64,000 nucleotides of DNA from Schwartzia succinivorans DSM 10502 (GCF_900129225.1 NZ_FQUG01000003.1:124001-188000); one strand, 5' to 3'; shown: positions 18,459 to 27,563, counted from the stretch's first letter. Notes: a model not told the origin generated them from the letters alone. Numbers and translations are program-made.

Positions 18459-18953
18459 ATGCTGGTACTTGGAATCGACCCCGGTACGGCTATCTGCGGC
18501 TACGGATTTGTTGAAGCAGCCCAGGGAAGCCGTCTGATTCCGCATGAATATGGAGCTATATTGACGAGCCCTAAAGCACGCATGCAGGACAGACTCATGA
18601 AGCTTTATGATGAGCTTGATGAGCTTATCAAAAAATATAAGCCTGATGCAATGGGTGTTGAACAGCTGTTTTTCAACCGAAATGTTACGACGGCGATACC
18701 TGTCGGGCAGGCGCGTGGAATTGTGCTTTTGGCTGCGGCGAAAAATAACATTGAGCTTGTTGAGCGCACGCCGCTGCAGATTAAGCAGTCAGTTACAGGC
18801 TACGGAAAGGCGACGAAGGAGCAGGTTATTTACATGGTGACGAAGCTTTTGCATCTTCCCGAGCCGCCGAAGCCTGATGATACGGCAGATGCGCTGGCGG
18901 CGGCTATATGCACGCTGCATTGCTTGGACAGTATTCGATGGAGGAACGGTTGA
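18459..18953 (+). CDS. ruvC: Crossover junction endodeoxyribonuclease RuvC
   Basis: A 164-residue Holliday-junction resolvase that cuts junctions prepared by RuvAB. AAAGGAGCGG precedes the ATG. Catalytic acids are visible: Asp7 in LGIDPGT, Glu in MGVEQLFFNRN, and the C-terminal Asp pair in PPKPDDTADALAAAICTLH. The length is normal (about 165). It opens a tightly packed operon that runs through ruvA, ruvB, queH, a spoIID-like gene, queA and on to radC, probably driven by the promoter in the repeat unit just upstream. Confidence 0.96.
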   Translation: MLVLGIDPGTAICGYGFVEAAQGSRLIPHEYGAILTSPKARMQDRLMKLYDELDELIKKYKPDAMGVEQLFFNRNVTTAIPVGQARGIVLLAAAKNNIELVERTPLQIKQSVTGYGKATKEQVIYMVTKLLHLPEPPKPDDTADALAAAICTLHCLDSIRWRNG

Positions 18954-18956
18954 TAT

Positions 18957-19556
18957 ATGATAGGATTTCTTCGTGGCAGAGTCGCGCATCTTTTGGCGGA
19001 CTGCTGTCTTTTGGATGTAGGTGGCGTAGGCTACCGCGTGTATATCGCGTCGGCAACGCGGAGCCGTCTTCACATGGGGGAGGAAGCGACGCTTTTCACG
19101 CATCTTTCCGTGCGTGAGGATGCTTTGACTCTTTATGGTTTTTACAGCCAGGAAGAGTATGATATTTTTCAGCAGCTTATTTCCGTTTCGGGTATAGGCC
19201 CTAAGGTAGCTCTTGGTATTTTGTCTGCAATATCCGTGGATAAGCTTTGCGCGGCAATCCACGGGCAGCAGCTTACAGTTTTGACAAAGCTTCCGGGTAT
19301 AGGGAAAAAATCTGCCCAGCGTCTGATTCTGGAGCTGAAGGATAAAATAGCCGCAGGCTCAGGAGACATCGCTGCAGATGATGTTTCGGATATGCCTGTT
19401 GTCGGGGATGATACAATATCCGAAGCAACTGCGGCATTGATTTCACTCGGATACTCACAGGCCGAGATTGACCCTGTTATGCGGCGCGCGGGAGAAGGAA
19501 TGGATGCGGCGGCACTCATCCGTTTTGCTCTGAGTGAGTTTGGAAAGAGAAAATAA
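18957..19556 (+). CDS. ruvA: Holliday junction branch migration protein RuvA
   Basis: A 199-residue protein that binds the four-way junction and recruits RuvB. GGAGG lies upstream of the ATG. Domain I begins IGFLRGRVAHLL. Domain II has the two helix-hairpin-helix motifs, around VSGIGPKVALGILSAIS and LPGIGKKSAQRLILELKDK. Domain III (about 145-199, AALISLGYSQAEIDPVMRR) contacts RuvB. It starts three bases after the ruvC stop. Confidence 0.96.
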   Translation: MIGFLRGRVAHLLADCCLLDVGGVGYRVYIASATRSRLHMGEEATLFTHLSVREDALTLYGFYSQEEYDIFQQLISVSGIGPKVALGILSAISVDKLCAAIHGQQLTVLTKLPGIGKKSAQRLILELKDKIAAGSGDIAADDVSDMPVVGDDTISEATAALISLGYSQAEIDPVMRRAGEGMDAAALIRFALSEFGKRK

Positions 19557-19575
19557 TACGAAGGGAGGGAACTGA

Positions 19576-20589
19576 GTGGAGCTGACAAAGGAAGAGGAAG
19601 GACGCATTGTCTCCATGGAGGCACAGTCTGCGGATGACTGGCAGTACAGCCTGCGCCCAAGAAAGCTCAATGAATATATCGGGCAGGACAAGGTCAAGGA
19701 AAATCTGTCTGTATTTATACAGGCTGCGCTTAAACGCGGTGAGGCGCTGGATCATGTGCTTTTGTACGGGCCTCCGGGCCTTGGAAAGACGACTCTTGCT
19801 GCAATTATCGCGAACGAGCTTGGTGTGAATTTCCGTGTTACCAGCGGACCTGCTATCGAGCGTTCGGGGGATTTGGCGGCGCTTTTGACGAATCTCGGTG
19901 AGCGTGACGTGCTTTTTATTGACGAGATACACCGTCTTTCCCACAGCGTAGAAGAGGTGCTTTACTCCGCTATGGAGGATTTCGCTCTGGATATCGTTAT
20001 CGGAAAAGGTCCGAGTGCCCGTTCTATCCGTTTGGATATAGCCCCATTTACTCTTGTCGGGGCAACGACGAGGGCAGGGGCCTTGGCGGCTCCTCTCAGG
20101 GACCGTTTCGGAGTAATAGAGCGGCTTGAATACTATAAGCCCGATGCACTGGTCGAAATCATAAAGCGTGCGTCGGAGATTCTGCAGATACCAATAGACG
20201 ACCACGGAGCGGAGGAGATTGCAAGGCGCTCCCGTGGAACGCCGCGTATAGCAAACCGCCTATTGAAGCGCGTGCGCGATTTTGCGCAGGTAGACGGACG
20301 GGGAACGATTACTGCTGATACCGCAGACAAGGCCTTAAGCCGTCTTGAGGTTGACAAAGCAGGGCTTGACCGTACTGACCGTCGTATGCTGGATACTATG
20401 ATTCAGAAATTCGGAGGCGGCCCTGTCGGACTTGATACTATTGCAGCAGCTATCAGCGAAGAGCCTGATACAATCACGGACGTATATGAGCCATTTCTGC
20501 TGCAGATGGGTTTTCTGATGAAGACTCCGAGAGGACGCGTCGTGACACGGGCAGGCTATGAGCACATGCATGTGCCGTATCCGGAATGA
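19576..20589 (+). CDS. ruvB: Holliday junction branch migration helicase RuvB
   Basis: A 337-residue AAA+ motor that drives branch migration with RuvA. It starts with GTG at 19576 after AAGGGAGGGA. Visible motifs are Walker [12 protein letters not shown], Walker [12 protein letters not shown], sensor [18 protein letters not shown] and the arginine-containing sensor II region [18 protein letters not shown]. The C-terminal winged helix ends with [15 protein letters not shown]. The length and order match the family. Confidence 0.97.
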   Translation: MELTKEEEGRIVSMEAQSADDWQYSLRPRKLNEYIGQDKVKENLSVFIQAALKRGEALDHVLLYGPPGLGKTTLAAIIANELGVNFRVTSGPAIERSGDLAALLTNLGERDVLFIDEIHRLSHSVEEVLYSAMEDFALDIVIGKGPSARSIRLDIAPFTLVGATTRAGALAAPLRDRFGVIERLEYYKPDALVEIIKRASEILQIPIDDHGAEEIARRSRGTPRIANRLLKRVRDFAQVDGRGTITADTADKALSRLEVDKAGLDRTDRRMLDTMIQKFGGGPVGLDTIAAAISEEPDTITDVYEPFLLQMGFLMKTPRGRVVTRAGYEHMHVPYPE

Positions 20590-20601
20590 GGTAGAAGCGG
20601 A

Positions 20602-21270
20602 ATGAAATTACTTATGCACATGTGCTGCGGCCCATGCTCATGCTACCCTGTAAAACGGCTGCGTGAGGAAGGCATTGAGCCTGTCGGGTTCTTTTTTAAT
20701 CCTAATATCCATCCATATATGGAATGGAAAATGAGGCTTGATACGGCGAAGGAATTTGCGGAAAAGGTAAAAATGGAAATACATACGGACGAGGAATACC
20801 GAATCCGTGATTTTCTGCGCAGAGCTCTGCCCCTTGAACCGGAAACTACGGAGGAGGCTGTCCGTATCGCAGCAGAGGGCGGAGAAAAGGCCCGCTGCCG
20901 TATGTGTTACAGCTGGCGTCTTGGAGAGGCTGCGCGCTATGCGGCAGAAAATGGATATGAGGCTTTTACATCAACACTTTTTTACAGCATTTACCAGATG
21001 CACGACCTTATGAAGGAGACCGCGGAGCATTTTGCAAAGCAGTATGGTGTGGAATTTTTCTATGAGGATTTCCGTCCGGGTTGGCAGGAAGGTATAGATA
21101 TATGCAATTCGCTGGGACTATACCGTCAGCCCTACTGCGGTTGTATATTCAGTGAGGAAGAGCGCTACAGCAAGGCAATCAGGAAGGCGCACAAAAAGCT
21201 GATGAAGGCACGGAAGGCAGCGCGGCTGCAAATGGAAAAGGAGGAAAGGCATGAAACAGAAAACTTTTAA
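20602..21270 (+). CDS. queH: Epoxyqueuosine reductase QueH
   Basis: A 222-residue iron-sulfur protein that reduces epoxyqueuosine to queuosine in tRNA, the QueG-independent route. The cysteine pattern of QueH (formerly DUF208) is present: MHMCCGPCSC at the N-terminus, ARCRMCYSWR in the middle and YCGCIFSEEERY near the end. A lysine/arginine-rich tail follows. The gene overlaps the spoIID-like gene by 20 bases, and queA, which makes epoxyqueuosine, is two genes downstream, so the last two queuosine steps are in one operon. Confidence 0.92.
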   Translation: MKLLMHMCCGPCSCYPVKRLREEGIEPVGFFFNPNIHPYMEWKMRLDTAKEFAEKVKMEIHTDEEYRIRDFLRRALPLEPETTEEAVRIAAEGGEKARCRMCYSWRLGEAARYAAENGYEAFTSTLFYSIYQMHDLMKETAEHFAKQYGVEFFYEDFRPGWQEGIDICNSLGLYRQPYCGCIFSEEERYSKAIRKAHKKLMKARKAARLQMEKEERHETENF

Positions 21271-22636
21271 GATACTTGCGGTGTGTCTTGCACTTGCATT
21301 GTGGATGCTGCCGACCATGGTGATGGCGGCGCCGCAGAAATCGGATAAAATGTCCAAAGCACCTGCAAAGGAAACTGTATCAAGGACCACACCTTCAAAG
21401 GCCAACACTGATAAAACAAATACAGCCAAAACGAATACTGCCAAGGCAGATACTTCGAAGAAAGCCGTCCCTGCAGCAAAAAAAGAAGAGCCGATGCTTC
21501 GTGTCGGTCTGGCAGAGGAGCAGAATTCGGCTGTATTCTCCGCAGACAATGATTACGTAGTCCGCGACGGAGCAACCGGCAAGGGCCTTGAGAAAAAAAC
21601 ACATAAGGATAAGCTTACGATTACGGTAAAAAATCATCAGTTTGTGTTGAACGGCAAGGCTGTGTCAGCAAAGAAAATCAAACTGAAGCCTGTAGACAGC
21701 AAGGAAAAAATTGTTTTTTCATACAACGATACTAAGTACCGGGGAGAATTTGAGCTTGTCCTGAAAAACGGAAGCTTTACGGTAATAAATATAGTAAAGC
21801 TTGATGATTATATCGGCGGAGTACTTAATGAGGAAATGGGTGAGGGCTGGCCGTCTGAGGCTATGAAGGCGCAGGCAGTTGCGGCACGCACATTTGCCCT
21901 TTATACAGTGGGCGAGGAAAAGCACGAAGAGGACGGATATGATGTATGCGCCACGACACACTGTCAGGTATACGGCGGCGTTGAGTCAGAGTCAAGAGAT
22001 GCGCTTGCGGCGGTATCCGCGACGCGAGGCGAAGTGATGACCTACGGCGGAAAGCCAATCTATGCGGCTTTTCACGCATCATCAGGCGGACGTACGGCAG
22101 GAAGTGACGAGACAAATGAAGTGCTGCCGTATCTGAAATCACGTCTTGACCGGGAGGACTCAGTAAACCCGAACCAGGAATGGCAGATCGCTGTACCTGT
22201 TACAACACTTGTACAGAAGCTCCGCAGTGAGGGCTATAACATCGGGACACTTAAAAGAATCGAGATTTCACCCCTTGATATACAAAGCCCGAAGCCATCA
22301 AAGGACAGATATACCTCATGCCGCGTGAAAACAGTACGCTTTGTAGGAAGCGTAAAGACAGTTGAGGTTCCGGGAACAAAGCTCCGCTGGATATTCGGAC
22401 TTCACAGCACGCTTTTTGATATACGCTACGGCAGCGGAAAATCCATCAAACCAAACAAGGACGGAAAAATCGAGATAAAAAACCGTTCAGGTGAGACAAT
22501 TACCTTTGACGGCGCCGGCTGGGGGCACGGACTCGGACTTTCCCAGTGGGGTGCGAGGGGAATGGCTGCAAAGCACGGCTACCGTGATATTCTCGCACGG
22601 TACTATACAGATGTTAAGATTGAAAAATTATTTTGA
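21251..22636 (+). CDS. SpoIID/LytB domain protein (exported lytic transglycosylase-like)
   Basis: A 461-residue exported protein. Residues 1-26 form a signal peptide (ILAVCLALALWMLPTMVMA). A Lys/Thr/Ala-rich linker follows to about residue 75. The SpoIID domain shows YIGGVLNEEMGEGWPSEAM with the catalytic Glu of SpoIID-type transglycosylases, AQAVAARTFALY, and near the C-terminus GWGHGLGLSQWGARGMAA. SpoIID cleaves denuded glycan strands during engulfment in spore formers, and related proteins act in vegetative wall turnover. No sporulation gene is nearby, so a vegetative or dormant role is equally likely. It is translationally coupled to queH. Confidence 0.88.
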   Translation: MKQKTFKILAVCLALALWMLPTMVMAAPQKSDKMSKAPAKETVSRTTPSKANTDKTNTAKTNTAKADTSKKAVPAAKKEEPMLRVGLAEEQNSAVFSADNDYVVRDGATGKGLEKKTHKDKLTITVKNHQFVLNGKAVSAKKIKLKPVDSKEKIVFSYNDTKYRGEFELVLKNGSFTVINIVKLDDYIGGVLNEEMGEGWPSEAMKAQAVAARTFALYTVGEEKHEEDGYDVCATTHCQVYGGVESESRDALAAVSATRGEVMTYGGKPIYAAFHASSGGRTAGSDETNEVLPYLKSRLDREDSVNPNQEWQIAVPVTTLVQKLRSEGYNIGTLKRIEISPLDIQSPKPSKDRYTSCRVKTVRFVGSVKTVEVPGTKLRWIFGLHSTLFDIRYGSGKSIKPNKDGKIEIKNRSGETITFDGAGWGHGLGLSQWGARGMAAKHGYRDILARYYTDVKIEKLF

Positions 22637-22654
22637 TTGAAGGAATAAAGAAAC

Positions 22655-23692
22655 ATGTTATTATCTGATTTTGATTATGACCTTCCGGAGGAACGTATCG
22701 CGCAGACTCCGGTAGAACCAAGAAATTCTTCGCGTCTTATGGTTCTTGACCCGGTGGAAAAGACCATAGAGCATCAGCATTTCTACGACCTGAAAAAATA
22801 CCTTGAACCCGGTGATACGCTCATATTCAACGATACACGAGTAATGCCTGCAAGGCTTATCGGGCACCGTGAGCCTACAGGCGGACGTGTGGAGGTATTC
22901 CTGCTTCGCCGTATCAGCGGAGACACGTGGGAGACACTTGTTCAGCCGGGTAAAAAAGCAAGACCGGGGACAACGGTAAAGTTCAGTGATGAGCTTTCAT
23001 GCGAGGTTATGGACAATACGGACTTTGGCGGACGTATTGTAAAATTCTCATATGAGGGGATTTTCGAAGAAGTGCTTGACCGTCTCGGAGAGACACCGCT
23101 TCCGCCGTATATCCATGAGAAGCTGCAGGACAAGGAACGCTATCAGACCGTATACAACCGTGAGGAAGGCTCTGCAGCTGCGCCTACGGCAGGACTTCAC
23201 TTCACAAAGGAGCAGATGGAGGATCTGAAGGAATACGGAGTCAACCTTGGATTCCTTACGCTGCATGTGGGACTCGGTACATTCCGTCCCGTAAAAACGG
23301 ATACCATCGAGGAGCATCAGATGCACCGTGAGTATTACTCCATATCCGACGAAACGGCAGACCTTGTGATGCGCACGAAGGCAGCAGGACACAGAGTCAT
23401 AGCGGTAGGGACGACATCCATCCGCACATTGGAATCCGCGGCAACAGCTAAGGGACAGATTGCGGGGAAATCAGATTCCACGGATATATTCATCTATCCC
23501 GGCTATGATTTCAAAATCGTTGATGCGATTATCACGAATTTCCATTTGCCGAAATCTACGCTCATCATGCTCATAAGCGCATTCGCAGGCCGTGAGTTTG
23601 TTCTGGACGCGTACAAAACAGCCGTTGATGAAAAATATCGATTCTTTTCCTTTGGCGACGCTATGTTCATAAAGCGTCCGCCGAAGAAATGA
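22655..23692 (+). CDS. queA: S-adenosylmethionine:tRNA ribosyltransferase-isomerase
   Basis: A 345-residue enzyme that transfers and isomerises the ribosyl part of S-adenosylmethionine to 7-aminomethyl-7-deazaguanine in tRNA, giving epoxyqueuosine. The typical start [16 protein letters not shown] is followed by the family motifs [23 protein letters not shown] and [11 protein letters not shown], and the C-terminal [20 protein letters not shown]. The length is normal. It lies 18 bases after the spoIID-like gene in the ruv operon. Confidence 0.96.
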   Translation: MLLSDFDYDLPEERIAQTPVEPRNSSRLMVLDPVEKTIEHQHFYDLKKYLEPGDTLIFNDTRVMPARLIGHREPTGGRVEVFLLRRISGDTWETLVQPGKKARPGTTVKFSDELSCEVMDNTDFGGRIVKFSYEGIFEEVLDRLGETPLPPYIHEKLQDKERYQTVYNREEGSAAAPTAGLHFTKEQMEDLKEYGVNLGFLTLHVGLGTFRPVKTDTIEEHQMHREYYSISDETADLVMRTKAAGHRVIAVGTTSIRTLESAATAKGQIAGKSDSTDIFIYPGYDFKIVDAIITNFHLPKSTLIMLISAFAGREFVLDAYKTAVDEKYRFFSFGDAMFIKRPPKK

Positions 23693-23719
23693 TTTTTTGC
23701 TCAAAGGGGAGGGGCTTTT

Positions 23720-23980
23720 GTGAGACACAGCACAGGATTATGTGTACTATTCGTAGTTGTCGGCGCGATACTCGGAGGACTTCTGGGAAACCTTTTATCC
23801 AACGTGGACGCGCTCTCGGGTTTTATGCCCTATCTGACGGAAAGCTATCCGGTCTTTGATATGGCACCTGTCACGGTGAATCTTTACGTAATCAAGCTGA
23901 CAGTAGGACTTGCCTTTATGCCAAACTTCATGAGTATTCTTGGCATTGTTTTGGCACTGTTCCTGTTCAGACGCTACTGA
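23720..23980 (+). CDS. DUF4321 family membrane protein
   Basis: An 86-residue protein with two hydrophobic segments: about 5-28 (GLCVLFVVVGAILGGLLGNLL) and about 60-84 (LTVGLAFMPNFMSILGIVLAL). It begins with GTG at 23720 after GGGGAGGGG. The family is found next to maf, radC and mreB in many Firmicutes; no function is known. Here too it sits directly before maf and radC. Confidence 0.8.
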   Translation: MRHSTGLCVLFVVVGAILGGLLGNLLSNVDALSGFMPYLTESYPVFDMAPVTVNLYVIKLTVGLAFMPNFMSILGIVLALFLFRRY

Positions 23981-23991
23981 GGAGGATATAA

Positions 23992-24573
23992 ATGATATAT
24001 CTGGCTTCGGGTTCACCTCGCAGAAAAGAGCTTTTGACACAAATCGGATGCCGGTTTGAGATTGTAAAAAGCAACGCGGAGGAGCTGAAGGATTCGATTC
24101 TTTCACCTGATGTGCTTGTCATGGAAAATGCCTGCCGCAAAGCTGAGGAAGCCGCATCACGACTGGAAAAGGATGCTGCAGTGCTTGGCGCGGACACCGT
24201 AGTTGCGCTTGACGGAAAAATCTTTGGGAAGCCAAAGGACGAAAAAGACGCAGCGCGTATGCTGAGTGAGCTTTCGGGCCGCTCCCACGAGGTATATACC
24301 GGCATTGCAATCGTTGCAAACGGAAAAACATTTCGCGCGGTAGAAAAGACACTCGTTGAATTCCGCACAATCTCTGATGAAGAAATAAAAAAATATATCA
24401 AAACAGGAGAGCCGATGGACAAAGCCGGAGCTTACGCGGTGCAGGGGATTGCAGCGAAGTTCATACCACGCATCGAAGGCTCGTTCTCGAATGTAGTCGG
24501 GCTTCCAATAGCTGCCGTTGACTCACTTGCACGAAAGGCAGGAGTCGAGCTTTATGGAAATATTGATGCGTGA
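23992..24573 (+). CDS. maf: Maf-like nucleotide pyrophosphatase
   Basis: A 193-residue Maf family protein, a pyrophosphatase that hydrolyses nucleoside triphosphates such as dTTP and UTP or modified nucleotides. The start is YLASGSPRRKELLTQIG with the conserved SxRR. The motif GADTVVALDGKIFGKP carries the catalytic Asp, and KAGAYAVQGIAAKFI completes the active site. It overlaps radC by 20 bases. In Firmicutes it is often linked to septum formation and radC-mreBCD; mreBCD is not adjacent here. Confidence 0.93.
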   Translation: MIYLASGSPRRKELLTQIGCRFEIVKSNAEELKDSILSPDVLVMENACRKAEEAASRLEKDAAVLGADTVVALDGKIFGKPKDEKDAARMLSELSGRSHEVYTGIAIVANGKTFRAVEKTLVEFRTISDEEIKKYIKTGEPMDKAGAYAVQGIAAKFIPRIEGSFSNVVGLPIAAVDSLARKAGVELYGNIDA

Positions 24574-25243
24574 CCTTCCTGAGGATGAACGTCCACGGGA
24601 AAAGCTTTTGAGCTGCGGAGCAAAAAACGTCAGTGACGCAGAGCTCTTGGCAATACTTCTCCGTACAGGGACAAAGCAGCGCTCAGTTATCCGCGTAGCA
24701 GAAGAAGTGCTTTCAAAATACAAGGATAAAGGACTTCATGCGATTTCGCACATGACACCAAGAGACATCTCCACGGTTCCGGGAGTCGGACCTGCGAAAG
24801 CAGCCACAGTAATCGCGGCGGTGGAGCTGGGGAAAAGAATCGCATCAAGAGCCGCGCTGCAGGTAGAATCAATACGCGGCCCCGAGGACGCTGCGAACTA
24901 CGCCATGCCTCTCCTTAGAGATGAAGTGCAGGAGCATTTTGCAGTAATCCTTCTTGATACGAAAAACCATATCCTTATGATGCCGATTGTTACCAAAGGA
25001 ACACTTTCCTCATCTGTGGCGCATCCAAGGGAAGTATTTCATCAGGCAATCGAGCATTCGGCAGCCAGCATAATCCTTGTGCACAACCATCCAAGCGGAG
25101 ACCCGACACCCAGCCGTGAAGACATTCAGGTAACGAAGCGCATGACTGAGGTAGGGAAAATCATGGACATACCTGTGCTGGACCACATCATCATCGGTGA
25201 TGACAGATTTACCTCAATGAAAGAAAAAGGACTCATGAACTGA
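24554..25243 (+). CDS. radC: RadC family JAB/MPN-domain protein
   Basis: A 229-residue protein. I chose ATG 24554, preceded by GGAG; the frame extends upstream but only within maf. An N-terminal helix-hairpin-helix-like region contains VPGVGPAKAATVIAAVELG. The C-terminal JAB domain carries the zinc motif LVHNHPSGDPTPSRED. The old DNA-repair assignment of RadC is not supported by later work and the function is unknown. It is the last gene of the operon and is followed by a terminator. Confidence 0.92.
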   Translation: MEILMRDLPEDERPREKLLSCGAKNVSDAELLAILLRTGTKQRSVIRVAEEVLSKYKDKGLHAISHMTPRDISTVPGVGPAKAATVIAAVELGKRIASRAALQVESIRGPEDAANYAMPLLRDEVQEHFAVILLDTKNHILMMPIVTKGTLSSSVAHPREVFHQAIEHSAASIILVHNHPSGDPTPSREDIQVTKRMTEVGKIMDIPVLDHIIIGDDRFTSMKEKGLMN

Positions 25244-25251
25244 TACAATTT

Positions 25252-25291
25252 AGACGACAGCGTAACATTCGTTACATCCTGTCGTCTTTTT
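25252..25291 (+). terminator. Terminator at the end of the ruv-radC operon
   Basis: AGACGACAG pairs with CTGTCGTCT (25252-25260 with 25279-25287), with an inner GTAAC/GTTAC, followed by TTTTT. Confidence 0.9.
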
Positions 25292-25334
25292 ATGTGTTAA
25301 GATGAAAAAGGAAAAAGAAAAGGGGGATTATTCT

Positions 25335-25865
25335 ATGAATAAATGGAAAATAGTCGTATCGTCAGTCACCGGCAACACGAAAAAAATAGCAGATGCAATG
25401 GCTGAGGCAGTAGGAACCAAGGCAATAGACTTAAAGGACGCATCACCGGAGACTGATGGAGCAGATATAGTTGCGGTAGGCTTTTGGCTTTGGCGCGGCG
25501 GCCCGGACCCGAAGACAGCAGAGTTTCTTTCAAGGCTGCACGATACAAATGTAGTACTTTTTGCAACGCATGCGGCGGACGCGAAAAGCGAGCATGCAGT
25601 AACTGCACTTGCAAGAGCAGCATACAACGTGGGACCGAACTGCAATATCATAGCAACCTTCAGCTGTCAGGGACAGGTATCTGAAGCAGTGCTGGCACGC
25701 AGAGCAAAGCTCCCCAAGGACGACCCTCATACGAAATCCACAGGCTGGATTACATCAAAGGGACATCCGAACAAAGAAGATATAGCAAACGCCGCAGAAT
25801 TTGCAAAAAAGGCAGACCATAAGCTTGAGCTTTTGAAGAAATTTATGGAGAAAAATAAATCCTGA
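25335..25865 (+). CDS. Flavodoxin-family protein
   Basis: A 176-residue cytoplasmic flavodoxin-like protein. ATG 25335 follows AAAAGGGGGATT. The N-terminal FMN phosphate loop is VVSSVTGNTKKIADAMAE. Other conserved parts are IVAVGFWLWRGGPDPKTAEF and an ATFSCQGQVSE strand-loop. This pattern (Trp-rich loop plus CQG) resembles the flavodoxin group that includes the bilirubin-reductase accessory BilS, but no bilR is nearby, so a specific role is not claimed. It has its own terminator-like hairpin downstream and borders the AT-rich island. Confidence 0.75.
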   Translation: MNKWKIVVSSVTGNTKKIADAMAEAVGTKAIDLKDASPETDGADIVAVGFWLWRGGPDPKTAEFLSRLHDTNVVLFATHAADAKSEHAVTALARAAYNVGPNCNIIATFSCQGQVSEAVLARRAKLPKDDPHTKSTGWITSKGHPNKEDIANAAEFAKKADHKLELLKKFMEKNKS

Positions 25866-25899
25866 TTTTATATCTGAATACATATTCCGTGTGATTATC

Positions 25900-25942
25900 C
25901 GAACGGCTGGGTGTTAACTAAGTTTTAATACCCAGCCGTTCG
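25900..25942 (+). terminator. Long hairpin after the flavodoxin gene
   Basis: A perfect 13-bp stem (CGAACGGCTGGGT with ACCCAGCCGTTCG) has a 17-base loop. The following T tract is weak (ACTATTTT), so it is terminator-like rather than canonical. It marks the left edge of the AT-rich accessory stretch. The following 195 bases, to 26137, show no gene I can support. Confidence 0.65.
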
Positions 25943-26137
25943 ACTATTTTCCTATAGATTTTTGAAAAGGATAAAATTCTGGCAGGATAAAAGTTACAAA
26001 GAAATAGGGACTGACGAAATATTTTTTCTCAAATAGACCGTAGTAGAATATTGAATGTAATTTTGTAAACTGCGTGAGGCAATTCATGGTCTGTAAATAA
26101 GTACAGAGTCGATATACATGTAACCAGGAAGAAGTGA

Positions 26138-26473
26138 TTGTTTAATGAAATGGCAATTGTATTCAATGACGAAACAATAGATGTCTTTAGTAGTGAAAAT
26201 ATTGGACTTGGTGCCAGCGTTTTGCCGGCAGATGGAATGATTGGTGTCGGACATTTAGAAGATAGTGAAGGAAATATAGTAAAAGATTCTAAAACAATAA
26301 ATAAGGAAATGACAGGAATAAGTATTGGAGGGGCGGCATCAGTACTTCGAGGCGTTTCAGAGGCAGTTACACCATCTGGTTACAAATTTGTTATTAAATT
26401 TATGCAATCTAATGCATCGGTTGGTATATCATGGGGGATTACTAGAAGAGTAGGTAAGTTGAAGGAGTTATAA
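26138..26473 (+). CDS. Hypothetical protein in the accessory island
   Basis: A 111-residue protein, if TTG 26138 (after AGGAAG) is the start; ATG 26150 is an alternative. I do not recognise it. It is Gly- and Ser-rich with beta-like segments (ENIGLGASVLPADGMIGVG, TGISIGGAASVLRGVSEAV) and no signal peptide. It ends two bases before the next gene, so the two form a pair. Because a haemagglutinin-repeat fragment follows, it could be the remnant of a CdiA-type toxin tip or an immunity gene, but this is inference from position only. Base composition is more AT-rich than the flanking housekeeping DNA. Confidence 0.45.
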   Translation: MFNEMAIVFNDETIDVFSSENIGLGASVLPADGMIGVGHLEDSEGNIVKDSKTINKEMTGISIGGAASVLRGVSEAVTPSGYKFVIKFMQSNASVGISWGITRRVGKLKEL

Positions 26474-26474
26474 A

Positions 26475-26909
26475 ATGGCGAAAATAATACAGTTATGTAA
26501 AATGATGATTTCAAGTGCAAAAGAATATTTCTTGAATAGGAAATTTCAGCTAAGTGTTTTATTTATGGTATTGCCAGTTTGGATTTTATATACCACATAT
26601 TATACATACTATGATGAGACTACTAAAAATGCTGTTATTAAAGAAACAGAGCATATTGTTAATTATGTTGGGAATGGTATAACTTTTGAGTATAAAAATA
26701 GTGATAAAATAATTGTCTTTAGGTCCGAAATATATATTAATATGACGGATGTTGATAGCGTTGATAGGTATCGTAAATTTCTGGCGGAAAACGGGTATAA
26801 AAAAGTAAGTGATGTCGTTTGGGTAAAAAATAAATATACAATTGTTGAGGAATATACTAAGGAATTCATAATAGTTAATGTAGAATATGTAAAAGATAAA
26901 ATTCAGTGA
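26475..26909 (+). CDS. Hypothetical membrane-anchored protein in the accessory island
   Basis: A 144-residue protein with one hydrophobic helix at about 24-42 (FQLSVLFMVLPVWILYTTYY) and a C-terminal domain of about 95 residues, rich in Tyr, Val and Lys. AAGGAG lies upstream of the ATG. The soluble part (ITFEYKNSDKIIVFRSEIYI, YRKFLAENGYKKVSDVVWVK) looks like a small alpha/beta domain that would lie outside the membrane if the N-terminus is inside. It is unrecognised. The setting suggests an immunity protein of a contact-dependent system, which is only inference. Confidence 0.5.
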   Translation: MAKIIQLCKMMISSAKEYFLNRKFQLSVLFMVLPVWILYTTYYTYYDETTKNAVIKETEHIVNYVGNGITFEYKNSDKIIVFRSEIYINMTDVDSVDRYRKFLAENGYKKVSDVVWVKNKYTIVEEYTKEFIIVNVEYVKDKIQ

Positions 26910-27109
26910 ATTCCATGAACTTTCAAAGAATGTGAAGGCAGTAGGAAACGGAACCCTGAACGCAAAAGAAAACATAAACATAACAGCGGCAGAGCAGGGC
27001 AACGTAACCAGCACAGAAAACAACACATCAAGCAGCTTCGCAGGAATGAGCATAGGACTCGGCACGGGAACAATAGGAGTAAACGTATCCGGAAGCGCAG
27101 GAGTGGAGA
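26908..27109 (+). pseudogene. Fragment of a filamentous haemagglutinin / CdiA repeat domain
   Basis: The frame reads ELSKNVKAVGNGTLNAKENI and then NVTSTENNTSSSFAGMSIGL, ending in GTGTIGVNVSGSAG. The Asn-rich strands followed by a Ser run and a Gly-alternating SIGLGTGTIGVNVSGSAG stretch are typical of the haemagglutinin repeat region of FhaA/CdiA two-partner secreted proteins. It has no start codon with a ribosome site, no signal and no secretion domain, and it is cut off before the following membrane gene. GC content of this stretch is higher than its neighbours. I read it as debris left when CdiA-tip and immunity modules were exchanged. Confidence 0.6.
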
Positions 27110-27118
27110 CAATTGATA

Positions 27119-27462
27119 ATGAAAGAAAAAAATGGGTTGAAAAGTTGGCATTTTTATTTGTTGGGTTTTTTTATGGGGTGGGCGATGTTTGCAAAGAGAA
27201 TTGTTGCAGCACATCCCGATTTTATTGAAGAATATGGGTGGATTGCATATCAACCGTTTACGGTTTATGTTATTATTTGTGCCTATGCGATAGGGAATTT
27301 ATCTGACTTAACAAAGAAGGCGGTAGAACAAAAATACGATAAGTTAGATGGATTCTTATTGTGCGTTTTTTTGTGGTAAAAGTGATAGGTATTTCTGTTA
27401 GTGTGGCAATATTTTATATGTATGTGCTAGGAGGTAAGCCTAATTTGTTGATTTGTCTATAA
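27119..27462 (+). pseudogene. Frameshifted small membrane protein gene
   Basis: The first frame (ATG 27119) encodes about 86 residues with two hydrophobic segments (SWHFYLLGFFMGWAMFA; FTVYVIICAYAIGNL) and stops at 27379. Stepping over a run of seven T at 27366-27372 as if it were eight joins it to a second open stretch reading VVKVIGISVSVAIFYMYVLG and then KPNLLICL, ending at 27462, which adds a third membrane helix. A one-base loss in the homopolymer explains the break; a sequencing error would look the same. The original product would be about 115 residues. It is unrecognised, and its position after the haemagglutinin fragment suggests an immunity-type membrane protein. Confidence 0.5.
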
Positions 27463-27563
27463 GATGCAGAAATTTATATTTTGGTGACAACACAAATAAC
27501 AATTTATGGGGTGGATGAATATGTAAAAATATTGGGTAGTATATGGTTCAAAGCAAACTCTGA

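Noticed and set aside
21251-22636. SpoIID-like protein as evidence that the organism sporulates
   Set aside because: The domain also occurs in non-sporulating bacteria, and no other sporulation gene is in the window.
26932-27228. A 98-residue protein running from the haemagglutinin fragment into the next gene
   Set aside because: The C-terminal 40 residues are a wrong-frame reading of the following membrane gene. Only the first 60 residues look like real protein.
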